Below, piece after piece: positions 9,143 through 19,144 of a stretch of DNA of 27,507 nt. Each line of letters opens with the position of its first letter. The first letter of the stretch is position 1. The notes below the pieces were generated by a model. It saw nothing but the letters and a program-made list of their open reading frames with translations. It had not been told where the DNA came from and did no database searches. This DNA is from Mucidula mucida (lineage: Eukaryota; Basidiomycota; Agaricomycetes; Agaricales; Physalacriaceae), in the NCBI GenBank assembly GCA_015501055.1, contig JADNYV010000453.1, forward strand, positions 1 to 27,507, given 5' to 3'. The translations under genes were made by a program, and so were the position numbers.

Positions 9143-10097
9143 TTACCCTGCGAAGAATCCAGTCTCTGTTGGGGGTTCAGCGCGTTTCATCAGCCTAACC
9201 GGAAGAAACAAGTTACGGATAGCCCAAATAATCAGTTGATCACAAATTGTTGCAGCGCTACTTCTGCCAAACGGTATTCTCAATGCGGGGACGGACATCG
9301 GCAGAACACCTAACGTACGAGTTGATACATTCACGGCGCTGTCGGATGAGCCATTCGATAAGCGTCGCAGTGGTGAGAATGTCGAGCGCCAGAGGAATCG
9401 CGCAAGTCGTGATTACGAGGCCATACATGTCGCCCGTTTGATAGAGGATTGAAGCCATGCGGATCTGCTTAACCGCGACCAAGAAACCGAGGATAGTAGA
9501 GGCGATATTCAATATGCTCAGGATGAGCACCATAAGACGTCTTCTCGTTAGTCGCCAGATTCGGTATATGAAGAACGCTTGGACTGTCCAGGGATTGATG
9601 ATTAGCCGATGAGAGGCACTGGCGCGTACTCACTGATACATCGCATGATGAACGTAGGGAGAATTACCCCCGGAAATATCTTGGGTGGATATTGGAGGAC
9701 GGTGGGGTTGCAGTATTCGGTTACGGTCATGATGTATAATCCAGCGTCTGAGAAGACAATCTGGACGGTCTCTAGGAGTCTAGAAAGGGAAAGGTTGTAA
9801 GAACGTGCAAGAGAAGTGAGCGGATGTACTCGTACAACACCCCGCCCACCTGTAGTTGAACTTTGAATACAAAAGGTAAGGAGGTGCTTGGAAACTCACG
9901 AGGATCTTCAGCCACACTTTGTCGTCTCCGAAAGTGCGATAGTAAGTATGTGATTGTGTGATCAGGATTCCAAATAGTATGTGCATCACGAGGCTGGCTA
10001 TTAGATACGCTCCTAAAGATGAACTTGAGCCGTGCCAGTGTCATTTGATAAACTGGGGGGACGCACCAAGAGTGCTGTTCTTCGAGTCAGCGTCCAT
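9143..10097 (-). CDS. DUF6534-like multipass membrane protein
   Basis: A six-exon gene model gives about 227 aa: exons 10097-10067, 10012-9900, a micro-exon of 8-9 nt at about 9849-9841, 9779-9634, 9583-9319 and 9263-9143, with introns of 50-61 nt that all start GT and end AG. The protein has successive hydrophobic helices (LIASLVMHILFGILITQ; MVLILSILNIASTILGFLVAV; YGLVITTCAIPLALDILTTA). The TLGAYL... start and the LALDILTTATLIEWL block match the basidiomycete DUF6534 family of uncharacterised seven-helix proteins. Phases fit everywhere except the micro-exon, where a G run appears one base too long. The C-terminus looks short for the family. Role unknown; a sensor or transporter-like function is only a guess. 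Confidence 0.7.
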
Positions 10098-10230
10098 TGC
10101 GGGAGTTAAGTAGTAGAGCGAAGGAGCGTAGTAAGAGGAGCCCTAAGCAGACTCTCCGGGCACAGTATAAGTAAACGTTATGAGTGTTTTGATCTGTTTC
10201 CCGCGTAGGTAGGAAGTTGACGGGGGTGAC

Positions 10231-10538
10231 TCAGACCGCGACTTGTGTTCCGTTCACGACGCTGTGGGCATCATCAAACCGCAACAGCTCCGTGTTGATG
10301 AGCATCAGGGCATTCGTTCTTGCTTTGAATGCCCACTGAGATGTCCTGAACAGTGTTTTTGATTGTCTGTCTGTGCGGCCCGTATCAAAGCACGAATCCA
10401 AAAGGCGGGCTTGTAGTCTTTTACGGTTAGATGAGAGCCTGAAGCTCTGGCACCGGGTGAATTGATGAAAGACTGCGGAAGAGGCTTTGATGCGCGTTGC
10501 GAGGAGCAAAGGAAGATGACGAGAATGGAGAACAGCAT
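10231..10538 (-). CDS. Possible small secreted protein (uncertain)
   Basis: The ATG at 10538 opens a frame with a hydrophobic start (MLFSILVIFLCSS) that resembles a signal peptide and runs to a stop at 10305. Another frame stays open to 10231 (ending NTELLRFDDAHSVVNGTQVAV), so a frameshift or intron could join the two. I do not recognise a family. It lies 133 nt upstream of the start of the DUF6534-like gene on the same strand. Confidence 0.25.
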
Positions 10539-10947
10539 GGCGAGCTTATTCCCAGTTAAGAAAGTTCAGTAGATCAAAACGAGACTAACCTGACATAAGT
10601 ATAACCAGTACCATGCGAGTGTCGTTCACCATGGAATTCTACGCGTCGGCCATAAGGCAGTTGCAACAGGCCAAGATTATTTGGTTTGACAGATGGCGCC
10701 AATGTTTAGCACAGCCACGTCGTACCTCTCTCTCCCGATTCAAGATTGACAGGTTCGTGACAGTAGAACGCACGCGAGTCAACGGCAACACGCTCATACA
10801 CGTTATGTACTGGAACGCAAACGACGAATCGGGCCTTAGTAACTTCGGTTGACCAAAGCATACGCGCGTTGCCTACGCGCGTCTCGGCGGCAGTGCGAGT
10901 CCGATCATTTCCACTCTGCCCTAAACCTTTCTTTCCTTCACTCACTC

Positions 10948-12005
10948 ATGACTTTGAGGAGGTCCTTCTGTCGACTCTTTAATCGTGTTCTCTTATTATC
11001 CGGCGTTCTTCTAGGACTATCTATCCTACTCCAACACTTCGAGGTCATGTCACCACTACCCACCCTTCGCGCGGCTAACAAGGCGTTCTTCACCTCGCTC
11101 CACACGCCTACCGCCGTCTTCGTGGGAGGCACATCTGGGATAGGGCGTGCCATGGCCGAGGCTCTTGCTGCCCACACGGAGGGAAACGCGAATATCGTTA
11201 TTGTCGGGCGCAACCGAAAGGCTGCCCAAGAGATCCTGGCTTCATTCCCCAGCTCCTCAGCCAAGAGAGAGTTCATCGAATCCGACGTCACGAAGAGCAT
11301 CTCCGGACTCTCCTCCGTCACAGCTCAAATTGCTGCCACCTTCCCTGATGGTATCGATTTCCTTGTCCTCACCCCGGGGTATGCCGCAATGGATGGACGA
11401 ATTGAAAACGAGGAGGGCATCGATAGGAAGATGGCCGTCAATTATTACGCACGGTGGAAGTTCATATATGACTTGGCGCCTATCTTGCGAGAGGGCGGCA
11501 AAGTCATCTCGGTTCTTGGGGCAGGATATGGTGGGAAGATTGATGTGGAGGACCTTGGGCTCAAGAAGCCAGGTGCGTACAGCGTGTCGAAGGTGGCCAT
11601 GGTCACGCCGACGTATACAGACCTTATGATGCAGGTGTGTTTCGATCCTACGCATTTAATATCCGTCTCTAACTATTGTGTTAGAGCTTCGCTGCGCTGT
11701 ACCCCAAGCATTCATTCACGCAAGCCAACCCAGGTGGTGTACGCACCAATTACCTTTCGTCTTCCACCACTCGGCTTGTTCGTTGGACGGCACCCCTTAC
11801 TTACCTGTTGTACCCATTCATGTCCAGTCCTGCAGAGTGCGCGGAGAACATGTGGCATGGTCTAAGCAATGTGGCGAAAGACGGAGGCACGTATAGGATT
11901 GGAAGCAAAGGCGAAGACCTGGGGAAGAAGAATTGGTATGGTACTGAAGAAGAGCAGAAGAAGCTTTGGGAACATACAGTAGAGAGTGTAAAAGCGTCGT
12001 TGTAA
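10948..12005 (+). CDS. Short-chain dehydrogenase/reductase, N-terminally anchored
   Basis: The protein is 335 aa from two exons (10948-11634 and 11685-12005) around a 50-nt intron that splices in phase. SDR enzymes oxidise or reduce carbonyls with NAD(P)(H). The cofactor-binding motif is GGTSGIG (residues 60-66), and the catalytic set is visible as N165 (MAVNYYARW), S188 (KVISVLG) and Y211-x3-K215 (AYSVSK). A hydrophobic helix at about residues 12-28 could anchor it in a membrane with the catalytic domain following. An in-frame ATG at 10849 would add 33 residues; I prefer 10948 because the extension is arginine-rich with no family match. The substrate cannot be told. The gene is intact, unlike its left-hand neighbours. 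Confidence 0.9.
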
Positions 12006-12382
12006 TTTACTGGGCAACTTGCTGTACCGTATGCGACTACCGTGCATCATGTATATTTATTCGATATGAGTATCTTTTTGTTGTGTTTCATTAACTCTTG
12101 TCGTTCATAGAAGCAAAGTTGTGAATAGTGGTACAGGCGGAAACCGTGGAATCGAGATCGTCTTGTCTAGTAGACGGAGACGACCCTTGGCCGGCGTCGT
12201 CCAGTGAATGGTAAAATGGTCAACGTACTATAGTCACTATCGGATTCCCATCGTGTTCAATTCATCGCCGTTACAATGTTTCGAAAACGTGACAACGAAT
12301 CTACAAGCCGACTGGACCATTCTTTGAAATTCTAGGCAATCACCATGTCGCAATGAATAGAATTGCAACCAAGGCAATATAA
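12006..12382. other. Intergenic spacer
   Basis: The 3' flank of the dehydrogenase gene and 5' flank of the F-box gene, both on the plus strand. An AATATAAAT lies immediately before the ATG at 12383. I see no gene. Confidence 0.5.
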
Positions 12383-14152
12383 ATGAAAAACGCGCAAGCG
12401 CGCGGGTGTCATGATCGCGAAAGGGAATGGTCTCGACCCTATCTGATCAGGCACGTAATCCCTCTTGCCTCCGCTCCCGATCTGCGCTGGCGGCAGTTTG
12501 TCCCAAATCGTGCGGCTCTCCTTCGAGCTCTTAGGGAACGGCTCATTATGGACCATGAATCACGACCCTTCAAGCCTGCTCAGCGCCGTACCCGCAGTCT
12601 AAAGGACCTTCTACAGCTTCCCCTCCTTTCTCGGATCAGCGACTCCACTGTTACTCTCCCCACTAATCTACCTCTGCCTGGCATCCTACCATGCGATATC
12701 TTCCTCGAAATCTCAGAGTGGCTATGGCAAGACGATATCCTGAGCTTGAGCTTGACGGTGCGCTACCAACATTGCTCATTGACGAACTCCCTTTCATTCA
12801 TATATGATTTTTAGTCGAAAGGCATGCGGTGCCTCATGATGCCTGCTTTGTATGACACCGTCGTGCTCGGATCGACGCGCTCCTGCCAAAGCGGCCTGCG
12901 CATGCTCTGCGAACGACCAGAGGTGTGTCGGTGGGTGCGCAAGCTCGCTGTACGACCGGACTATTATCTGGCATGGCCCAGGCCTGATAAACCGATAGAC
13001 GAATCATGGGTAGCAGAGCAGCTAGCGGCTATTGCACTCACGGGAATGCTGCGGTCCTTGCATACCTTCGATTGGGACGGCCACGAGATGCCCGGGAGCG
13101 TATTATGGGACGCTTTACGCGATGGCTGCCCCGAACTCCGAACTCTCTCCACTAATGTCGGATATCATCCCATTGACGGATCATCTTCTCTCTTCACCTT
13201 CCATAATCTCAAGGCGTTTTCTTTGACTGTCCGGCACAGTCTAAACGGCGACGACCTATTCCCCGATCCTGAGGAGCTCCCCCCATCCCTTTGGGATATG
13301 CTCATACGGCACTCACCAAACCTGGAGGAGCTCAATATATGCAGCTTCTCGCCGGCGACGCGTCTATTCGATCTTTCACCCCTTCTCACCGCCCACTGGC
13401 CCAACCTCAAATGCATCGTTCTCGGATGCTTCGGGTTCCAACATGATTTCTCGCTCACCTTGGACGTAGACTCCATGAACACTTGGGTTGGCCAGCACCC
13501 CACGCTTTCGTATCTCCGCTTTGTGTGGAGCTTCAAGCGTTGGATTAGTCCGGACGAAGTGCCCGCGTTGCCATGTACTAATATCGATTCGTACGCGGGC
13601 ATATTTCAGCAGATACCGCTTTCCGCCGCGTCCACCCTCACGACATTGGATCTCATGACAGAACCGATATACGATTCGCGCGTGGTAATGCTTTGCCCCG
13701 TTCTTCGGGCGCTGGAGCACCTCGAAATACTCGATATTTGGATGCAGGTGACTGACGCCTCGTTTGTGGGGGCCGTCTTGGCCGCATCGCCGGGGCTGAA
13801 GGAGTTCCATTTTATGTGCACGACCGCGGGCGAGTGGGCGAAGAGGATGCAGGGATTATTGGTATTGAATGTGCCACGGCTGAAGGTGCTATCGCTCACG
13901 GAAGGGCATCGGTATCGATGGCGAAAGAAGACGATGGCGCGCTTTGCTGCGGGGTTAGTCCGGATGAATGAGAGGTTGGATCAGGTGAATATGCGTTGGG
14001 TCAGGGAGCGCTGCAAAGGACATTTGAAGCAAGAGGGCAGGTATGACGTGGTTCGTGGACGTGACGGCAGAGTCAAGTCCCTCATGGTGTCCGAGAGAGG
14101 ATTCACACTTGTCGGCAACACGTTCACTCGGTGTGTCGAATACAAGATTTGA
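12383..14152 (+). CDS. F-box protein with leucine-rich C-terminal region
   Basis: Two exons (12383-12757 and 12815-14152, 57-nt intron) give up to 570 aa. F-box proteins bind Skp1 and recruit substrates to SCF ubiquitin ligases. The F-box-like segment is at about residues 100-145 (LPCDIFLEISEWLWQDD...), split by the intron, then a long region with repeated LxxLxL-type spacing (LEELNIC, LKCIVLGC, LTTLDLM, LEHLEILDIW, LKVLSLTEG) resembling the divergent LRR domains common in expanded agaricomycete F-box families. The start could instead be the ATG at 12548 (515 aa); the first ATG follows an AT-rich box so closely that it may lie in the leader. The frame is intact. Confidence 0.85.
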
Positions 14153-14418
14153 ACGGACTGGGTTGTTGTATGATTTACGATGATATGATGTCTTACAATA
14201 CTCTTCATGCTATTGTCTCCTTTGTTGTAATGCTTTGCTGTACGCACCTTTTGGGCACGAAGAGATCCTTCGTATAAATCGGCTTTCTCCTCCCAGCAAA
14301 CAGGGTTTTTGCCTTGTAACATTTCTAGACATAGAGTCATGCGATCATCTTTCAAACTCTCGAACTGACCTCTCCTATCAAACATGAGACAGGATGGTCA
14401 GAGCGAAGCATTTGGCAG
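14153..14418. other. Spacer between the F-box gene and the transposon
   Basis: Contains the 3' flank of the F-box gene, with TTGTA/ATGATATGATG-type sequence after the stop, and the insertion site of the transposon. No gene is recognised. Confidence 0.5.
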
Positions 14419-14425
14419 CACACAG
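14419..14425. repeat. Putative target-site duplication, left copy
   Basis: CACACAG directly precedes the left inverted repeat, and the same seven bases directly follow the right one (18090-18096). The motif is low in complexity, so chance cannot be excluded. Confidence 0.6.
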
Positions 14426-14465
14426 TGAGTACGGGCCTTGCCACCAAAATCAGCGGCCTGTTTGG
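14426..14465 (+). repeat. Left terminal inverted repeat
   Basis: Starts TGAGTACGGGCCTTG; 35 of 40 positions match the reverse complement of 18050-18089, with the first 15 identical. Confidence 0.85.
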
Positions 14466-14637
14466 CATTGTTTACTTCCCCCTTATCATGCTCGATCGAT
14501 GGCAAATGTGTCGCGACCTTGACTCCTCCAACCACGTCGACCACAGGCTGCCCGAGACACCTCAAAACGAAAGCATTAAAGGTATATTTGATATGTACAC
14601 TGAAAATTAGCCATATTATAAACAATATATCTGGTAT

Positions 14638-17600
14638 TCAACCTCCATACCCAACGATGTCTGCATCATCCTCAACGTCCATATTACACTCTGAACCTAC
14701 TTCCTCGTCATCGCTATCTGGTTCGATGGGTGTATAAAACTCCTTTATAAGCCCAGAAGTGACCCAACCCTTCCTCTGCTTGATTGCAGCTATGACTGCC
14801 GCTGCTTTCGCCGGTTTACCCTTGATCGTGCTATGGGCCTTCGTCTCTTGTTTATGGAGGACTTTCTGCTCCTGGTCTCGATGCCAGTCAATCTGGAGGT
14901 CCAAAGCCGCGATGGTAATGGTCTTGAGGCGTGCCGGCTCCGTTAACGCGCGCATATCCTCGATTGGAACACATAATTCTAGCTCCTGCTGTTTCTTGTC
15001 CTTCCGAGCCTTGGTTTTCATGCGCTTGCATGTATTAGCGTTTGCGATTTCCTTCGACTGCTCTGCTATCTCCTTTCGCTTCCTTTGGACAACTCCATCC
15101 GCGTCGTCTCTGCGCACGATAACCCGAGCGTGCTTGAAAAGTCCACCAACCTCCTGCTCCTTCTGTTCGACCCACACCTTCGGATTGTTGCGTGTCCACC
15201 GCGCTTTGGCACTGATGAAATCCATGGAAGCATTTGGAGCACGCTGCTTCGCCCGTTTAGTGGTACCGGCCCCACCTTCGCTGTGATCGTTGGTGGTTCT
15301 GAGAAAGTGGTCCATCTTCTGCTTCTCCGTCATTCCCACACGCTGCGCGCTTCTCTCATCCTCCGTAAACCTCTCCCATGTCTCAAGCGCTCCCTCGAAT
15401 GTGGCTTTGGTTCCTTCCGGGATAAGTGGTAGCCTCGGAATCAACGCCAACGCTGCATACACAGCATCGGGACGTTGCCACTGCTTGCCATTAAGTGATG
15501 CCATTTTGTAGCTCATGTTGAGGCCACAAACAATGTACGGATCGGCGATAACCCGTCGACAGAGGGCTTTCACCTTGTCATGGGTCGGAGGAAGGTCAAG
15601 CTGGTTCTGAATTTGACCCCGGACGATCACCATGTACGGAATGTCAACAGATTGTGAGTAGAGAGTCATGCATACAAGGTCTGACAAGGTTCCATCATCG
15701 TGTAATGCGGTGTAGATATTCTGTTCGATGTTCGTCCATTGTCCGGATGCTTTGTGCTCGCGAATAAACTTGAAGAATTCGATGTAGAGAGGAAGATGTG
15801 CGATGACTTCAGCAGCACCATATCCGAGGGTTCCGTAACGGTTGTTACTGACATCGGGAAAGCGAACAACATGTCCGAGGTGCTCGCGAGATTCAAAGTA
15901 AATACCGTGCATATCCTGCTGACCGAGCTTCTTGTTGCTGTTATTCAGCACCATTCCCATGAGCTCAATCAGCTTGACACCACCCCGTCCAGAAAGCTTT
16001 TCGGCGCGTGCTTTAAGTGCGGCATCTGAGCTGCCAGCTGCAGCGGCATTATCCTTATTGAACAGAGTGATTGGGCCTGGATGACGATGCTTATTCTTTG
16101 CCCACATGGGTGCTAAGTTGGCAAAGGCACCTATAAAGATGTATTAGTTCTCTAAACATCTAAAATCATCGTAAGAGGCCCGCCTTTCGAAGAATTGATG
16201 GCTTTGTGCATTGCACATCCACCCCAGACAAATCGACGTGAATCAGCTTGTTGCTCCTTTGGGAGCTTCTCGAAAGCTTCCCGGCCAACTCTCTTGATAA
16301 TCGCATGCTCAACCTTGGTGTTACGTGTCTCCTTCTCTTCTTGAGACAACGCATCCCACTGCGCCACTCCACCGGCAAGGAGAATGTTCGTCTCATTCTG
16401 TTCAACGACCATCTGAACCAGTTCCTCGCCACCGAGAGATTTAAGCACCTGCTCGCCTCTCATCTCAAGATCTGCCTGGTCGCGTTCCGCCACGAAGAGC
16501 CGGACCAGTTTTGTCTGATCGGGAGCATGGTCACTAAGGTATCCGCATGCCTTTGTATAGAATGTGCGATTGTCAATGGGATTCTCGAGTCCGAGAGGTG
16601 ATGTATTATAGGTATCGTGAAGTTTGTAGCACAGGTTCTTCCATCCGGCTAGCTGTGCTTCACTGGTGTGACTGGCAGTGTTAGAGAGATCAACGAGGAC
16701 AACATGTTTGCGTTCGGCCTCTGGTAACGATGGATCTGCCAGGTAATCGGTCAACGTTACATGCTTCACCTCGTAATTGAGGTTCTTATATGATGTACCG
16801 TCGCCACTGAGTGTGAAGTCTAATAACCGCTGTGAGTCATCTAAGTTTATGTGAAAGTTAGCTCACATTCAGTGTGGTTCATAAGGTCCATGGTATGAAG
16901 CTCGTCAATGATCCCACCTTCCTTGACAATTCGTCGACAGGACCGTGAGCTTGGAGCACTATCCAGATGTATGCCAAAGCAGTCAGAAACAGCAAGGATG
17001 ACACCAGCAATGTGATCCATGGGAACGCCATGCTTCGCAAGCTCCAGAACACAGAGCCGCATTGCAGGCGTGATAATCCGCTTCTCCTTTGAGGATTGGT
17101 TAACAACGTCCTCAACAGCATTACTGGTAGCCTTCTTGAGACGCTCAGAAAAGCGTTTAACGCGTTTCTGAAGGGCTTGATTTGCAGCCACAAGAGTACG
17201 ATTCCGCTCTCGAAATTGATCCAACTTTGTCGTAAGAACATCTATCTCCTGCAGTGCCTCATCTCGTTGACGGACAAGAGACATGGCAAATGCAGATTCC
17301 TTCTGTTTGGCAGCCATCACGCTCTTCAGTTGCACATTTAGCTGCTCTATTTCATCCTCTAATCCGGTCCGACGAGTCTGCATGCGGGTAACCTTCTTTC
17401 GCTCGTTCCGAAAGCGACTTTCGTAGTGCTTGTCTCGCATCTTATCTCCAAGAATGCGATCCTGAATGGTGATTGGGTGGGAAGACGGTGATGTTTTCGA
17501 ACGTGGACGTGCCCTTGATGGCGCGCGAAGGAGATCCGGATCATTTTCCTTGTTTACGCTCGAAGAAGGCTTTTGATGCCCCGAGTTAGGGTGTGAACTG

Positions 17601-17671
17601 ATGAGATTAAGGCACTGGTTCCTCCTTCCCTTATGCGGGGTGAAGTAGGCGCGTTTTGGAACGCCTGGCAT
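14638..17671 (-). CDS. Putative transposase, coiled coil plus DDE-like core
   Basis: My model has three exons, 17671-16867, 16840-16184 and 16130-14638, giving 984 aa in one frame. Residues ~100-180 form a coiled coil after a basic, proline-rich N-terminus. Candidate catalytic landmarks follow: SGDGT (D282), SDHAPDQ (D372, D376), and GCAMHK (C477, H480), comparable to the CxxH seen before the last acidic residue in hAT and MULE transposases, then LFNKDN (512-515). The third acid is not assigned. The C-terminus is lysine-rich and then acidic. Intron 1 would be only 26 nt (GTGAGC...CTTAG) and intron 2 (53 nt) would use a GC donor; frame continuity through both supports the model. I recall similar unclassified proteins from agaricomycetes, but the family name is unknown to me. 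ATG 17671 is the first in frame. Confidence 0.75.
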
Positions 17672-17834
17672 GCGGCTACTGGTAAGTCGCGCGACGCGTC
17701 GTGAGCGTGGAAACAAACATAGGCTGAGGTAATCACTTCACCGCATGCGGCGCGCGAAATGCTTGTAGACTCTGTGCACCTCCATAGACGACGTCTACTC
17801 ACTCCGGATAAATTGAAGACTCTGTATTTTTTAT

Positions 17835-17942
17835 ATCTGCATGCAGCCCTGGGAGCAGATTTTTTATTTTCTCTTGCCAGCCTTGGGCCAAACCAAAGAA
17901 TATCATTAATGCAAAAATCTGCTCCCAGGGCTGCATGCAGAT
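17835..17942. repeat. Perfect 30-bp inverted repeat with 48-nt loop
   Basis: The arms 17835-17864 and 17913-17942 (ATCTGCATGCAGCCCTGGGA... and its exact complement) could form a very stable hairpin. It lies inside the transposon, between the gene start and the right end. It could be a small foldback element inserted into the transposon, or a structural site of the transposon itself. Confidence 0.9.
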
Positions 17943-18049
17943 TCTGATTATAAGTAAATTTCCCAACATGAAGCTACCTCTAGGACGTGATGTTGGCGCT
18001 GTGGAGAGTCTACACCTCACCTGCCACGAAAACCGGTAGCCAAATAAGA

Positions 18050-18089
18050 CCAAATAGGCCGTCGATTTTGGTACCAAGGCCCGTACTCA
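18050..18089 (-). repeat. Right terminal inverted repeat
   Basis: The reverse complement starts TGAGTACGGGCCTTG and matches the left repeat at 14426-14465 (35 of 40). Confidence 0.85.
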
Positions 18090-18096
18090 CACACAG
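18090..18096. repeat. Putative target-site duplication, right copy
   Basis: CACACAG, identical to 14419-14425 and directly abutting the right inverted repeat. Confidence 0.6.
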
Positions 18097-18105
18097 CGCC
18101 AACAT

Positions 18106-19144
18106 AAATTCGGACAATTTGGACAATAAAGATGTGCCAATTCATTCACGGGCTCGATAGAATACAAAACATGAATTAATTGCGCCACAACTACAGAATA
18201 TGTAACTACGAGTCCTCAGATGCGCAGGTTCGTATCGTCACCGAACGAATATCATCAAAAGACAATAGATAGTGCTCCAAAAATTGCTAAAGGCCGAAGC
18301 CAGTAGACGTGTTCGGATGTATAATTTGCAATCAGCAAAAGACTATGCCTCGGTAAGGACCTCACTGGCGATAGTTCAACCCGTGCACAAGAGATAAGAA
18401 AATCGATGGGCGTGGGTAGTGACTGCTTATATAGTTCTGATTGCGCACGGACCATTGGTGTGTTTGTCCCGATCGGTTGTCGATGAACTTGAAGCCGCTT
18501 CAAGAACGAAGTGCAGTTGATATCGACGGTATGTAGGTTCCCTCAGCCGTCGCTTGGGAGTTTCTCACCTGGTTACGGCGCACACTGTACCTACTCCTGC
18601 TCCACACAGACTGCACCATTGACGCGGTGCTACATTGATCATCTCCCGTTGGCTGACTGTCTGCGCTTTATCACAGTTGCGCCGTACAAGACCACGAGTG
18701 AATCACTCGCACGCGTAAACGCTACCTTATCACCATAGATACTTCACTCGAACACGAACAATCCGAGTCCAGGAGTGACCGACATGGATTTACACGCGAC
18801 GGTTTCTTTCAACGCCACGCCAAAAGGCCGACTCGCATCGCTACCTCCTAGCGAGGATCTGTTTCCGGCGACAATATATTTGAACTAAGACATATGAAAA
18901 TGGCCCGGCCTCCTCAATGTTTCGTCAGGTTGATCCTCTTCTCACTCTTAAAACCTACTCTGTCACTGCTGGTTAGTGGCTCGTGCTTCAACGGAGCAAA
19001 TCGCAATCAGAGGTCAGATACCGCGAGTAGGTCTCCAAAACCTCATGGCAGACGCGTTTATCACAGCCTAATCCAGGTCGGACTCGAACAAACCATTTTC
19101 TACACCTATAATATCGAACGCGTTCAGAGTTCTCCCATAACACG
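18106..19144. other. Intergenic region without a recognised gene
   Basis: Short frames exist on both strands (for example 18255-18503 minus and 18784-18888 plus), but none has a recognisable domain or splice pattern. The last 100 nt are presumably the promoter of the secreted-protein gene starting at 19145. Confidence 0.4.

Larger units (their letters stand above)
14426..18089 (-). mobile_element. DNA transposon with terminal inverted repeats, ~3.66 kb
   Basis: Both ends begin TGAGTACGGGCCTTG and match inverted over about 40 nt (35 of 40). They enclose one long spliced gene on the minus strand and are flanked by a direct CACACAG. The size, single large gene and 7-bp flanking repeat fit a cut-and-paste element. 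The encoded protein has none of the motifs I associate with the KDZ or Plavaka groups. Similarity of the two ends seems to continue a little outward (TTGGC blocks on both sides), so the true ends could lie up to about 16 nt further out and the flanking repeat be coincidental. Confidence 0.8.
17990..18105. repeat. 14-bp inverted repeat spanning the right transposon end
   Basis: ATGTTGGCGCTGTG at 17990-18003 is matched by its exact complement at 18092-18105. The inner copy lies inside the transposon, while the outer copy overlaps the flanking CACACAG and runs into host sequence. This makes the exact right boundary less certain. Confidence 0.75.

Noticed and set aside
10613..10852. A 79-codon plus-strand ORF upstream of the dehydrogenase, and its minus-strand partner at 10706-10945
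   Set aside because: They overlap antisense, lack family features and occupy the expected promoter region.
14759..15511. Long plus-strand ORFs inside the transposon
   Set aside because: They are antisense shadows of the transposase gene with no recognisable domain.
16829..16866. A 38-nt intron ending at CACAG in place of the 26-nt one
   Set aside because: It joins exon 1 to a frame that destroys the SGDGT motif.
14426..18089. Classification as a KDZ (Kyakuja-Dileera-Zisupton) or Plavaka element
   Set aside because: The expected cysteine-rich and C-terminal motifs of those groups, as I know them, are not visible; the GCAMHK...NKDN pattern is different. Without a profile search I leave it unclassified.
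14426..18089. Assignment to hAT because CAG precedes TGAGTAC on the left
   Set aside because: The right end does not carry the complementary CTG at the mirrored position; CACACAG occurs in direct orientation on both sides, which fits a target duplication better.
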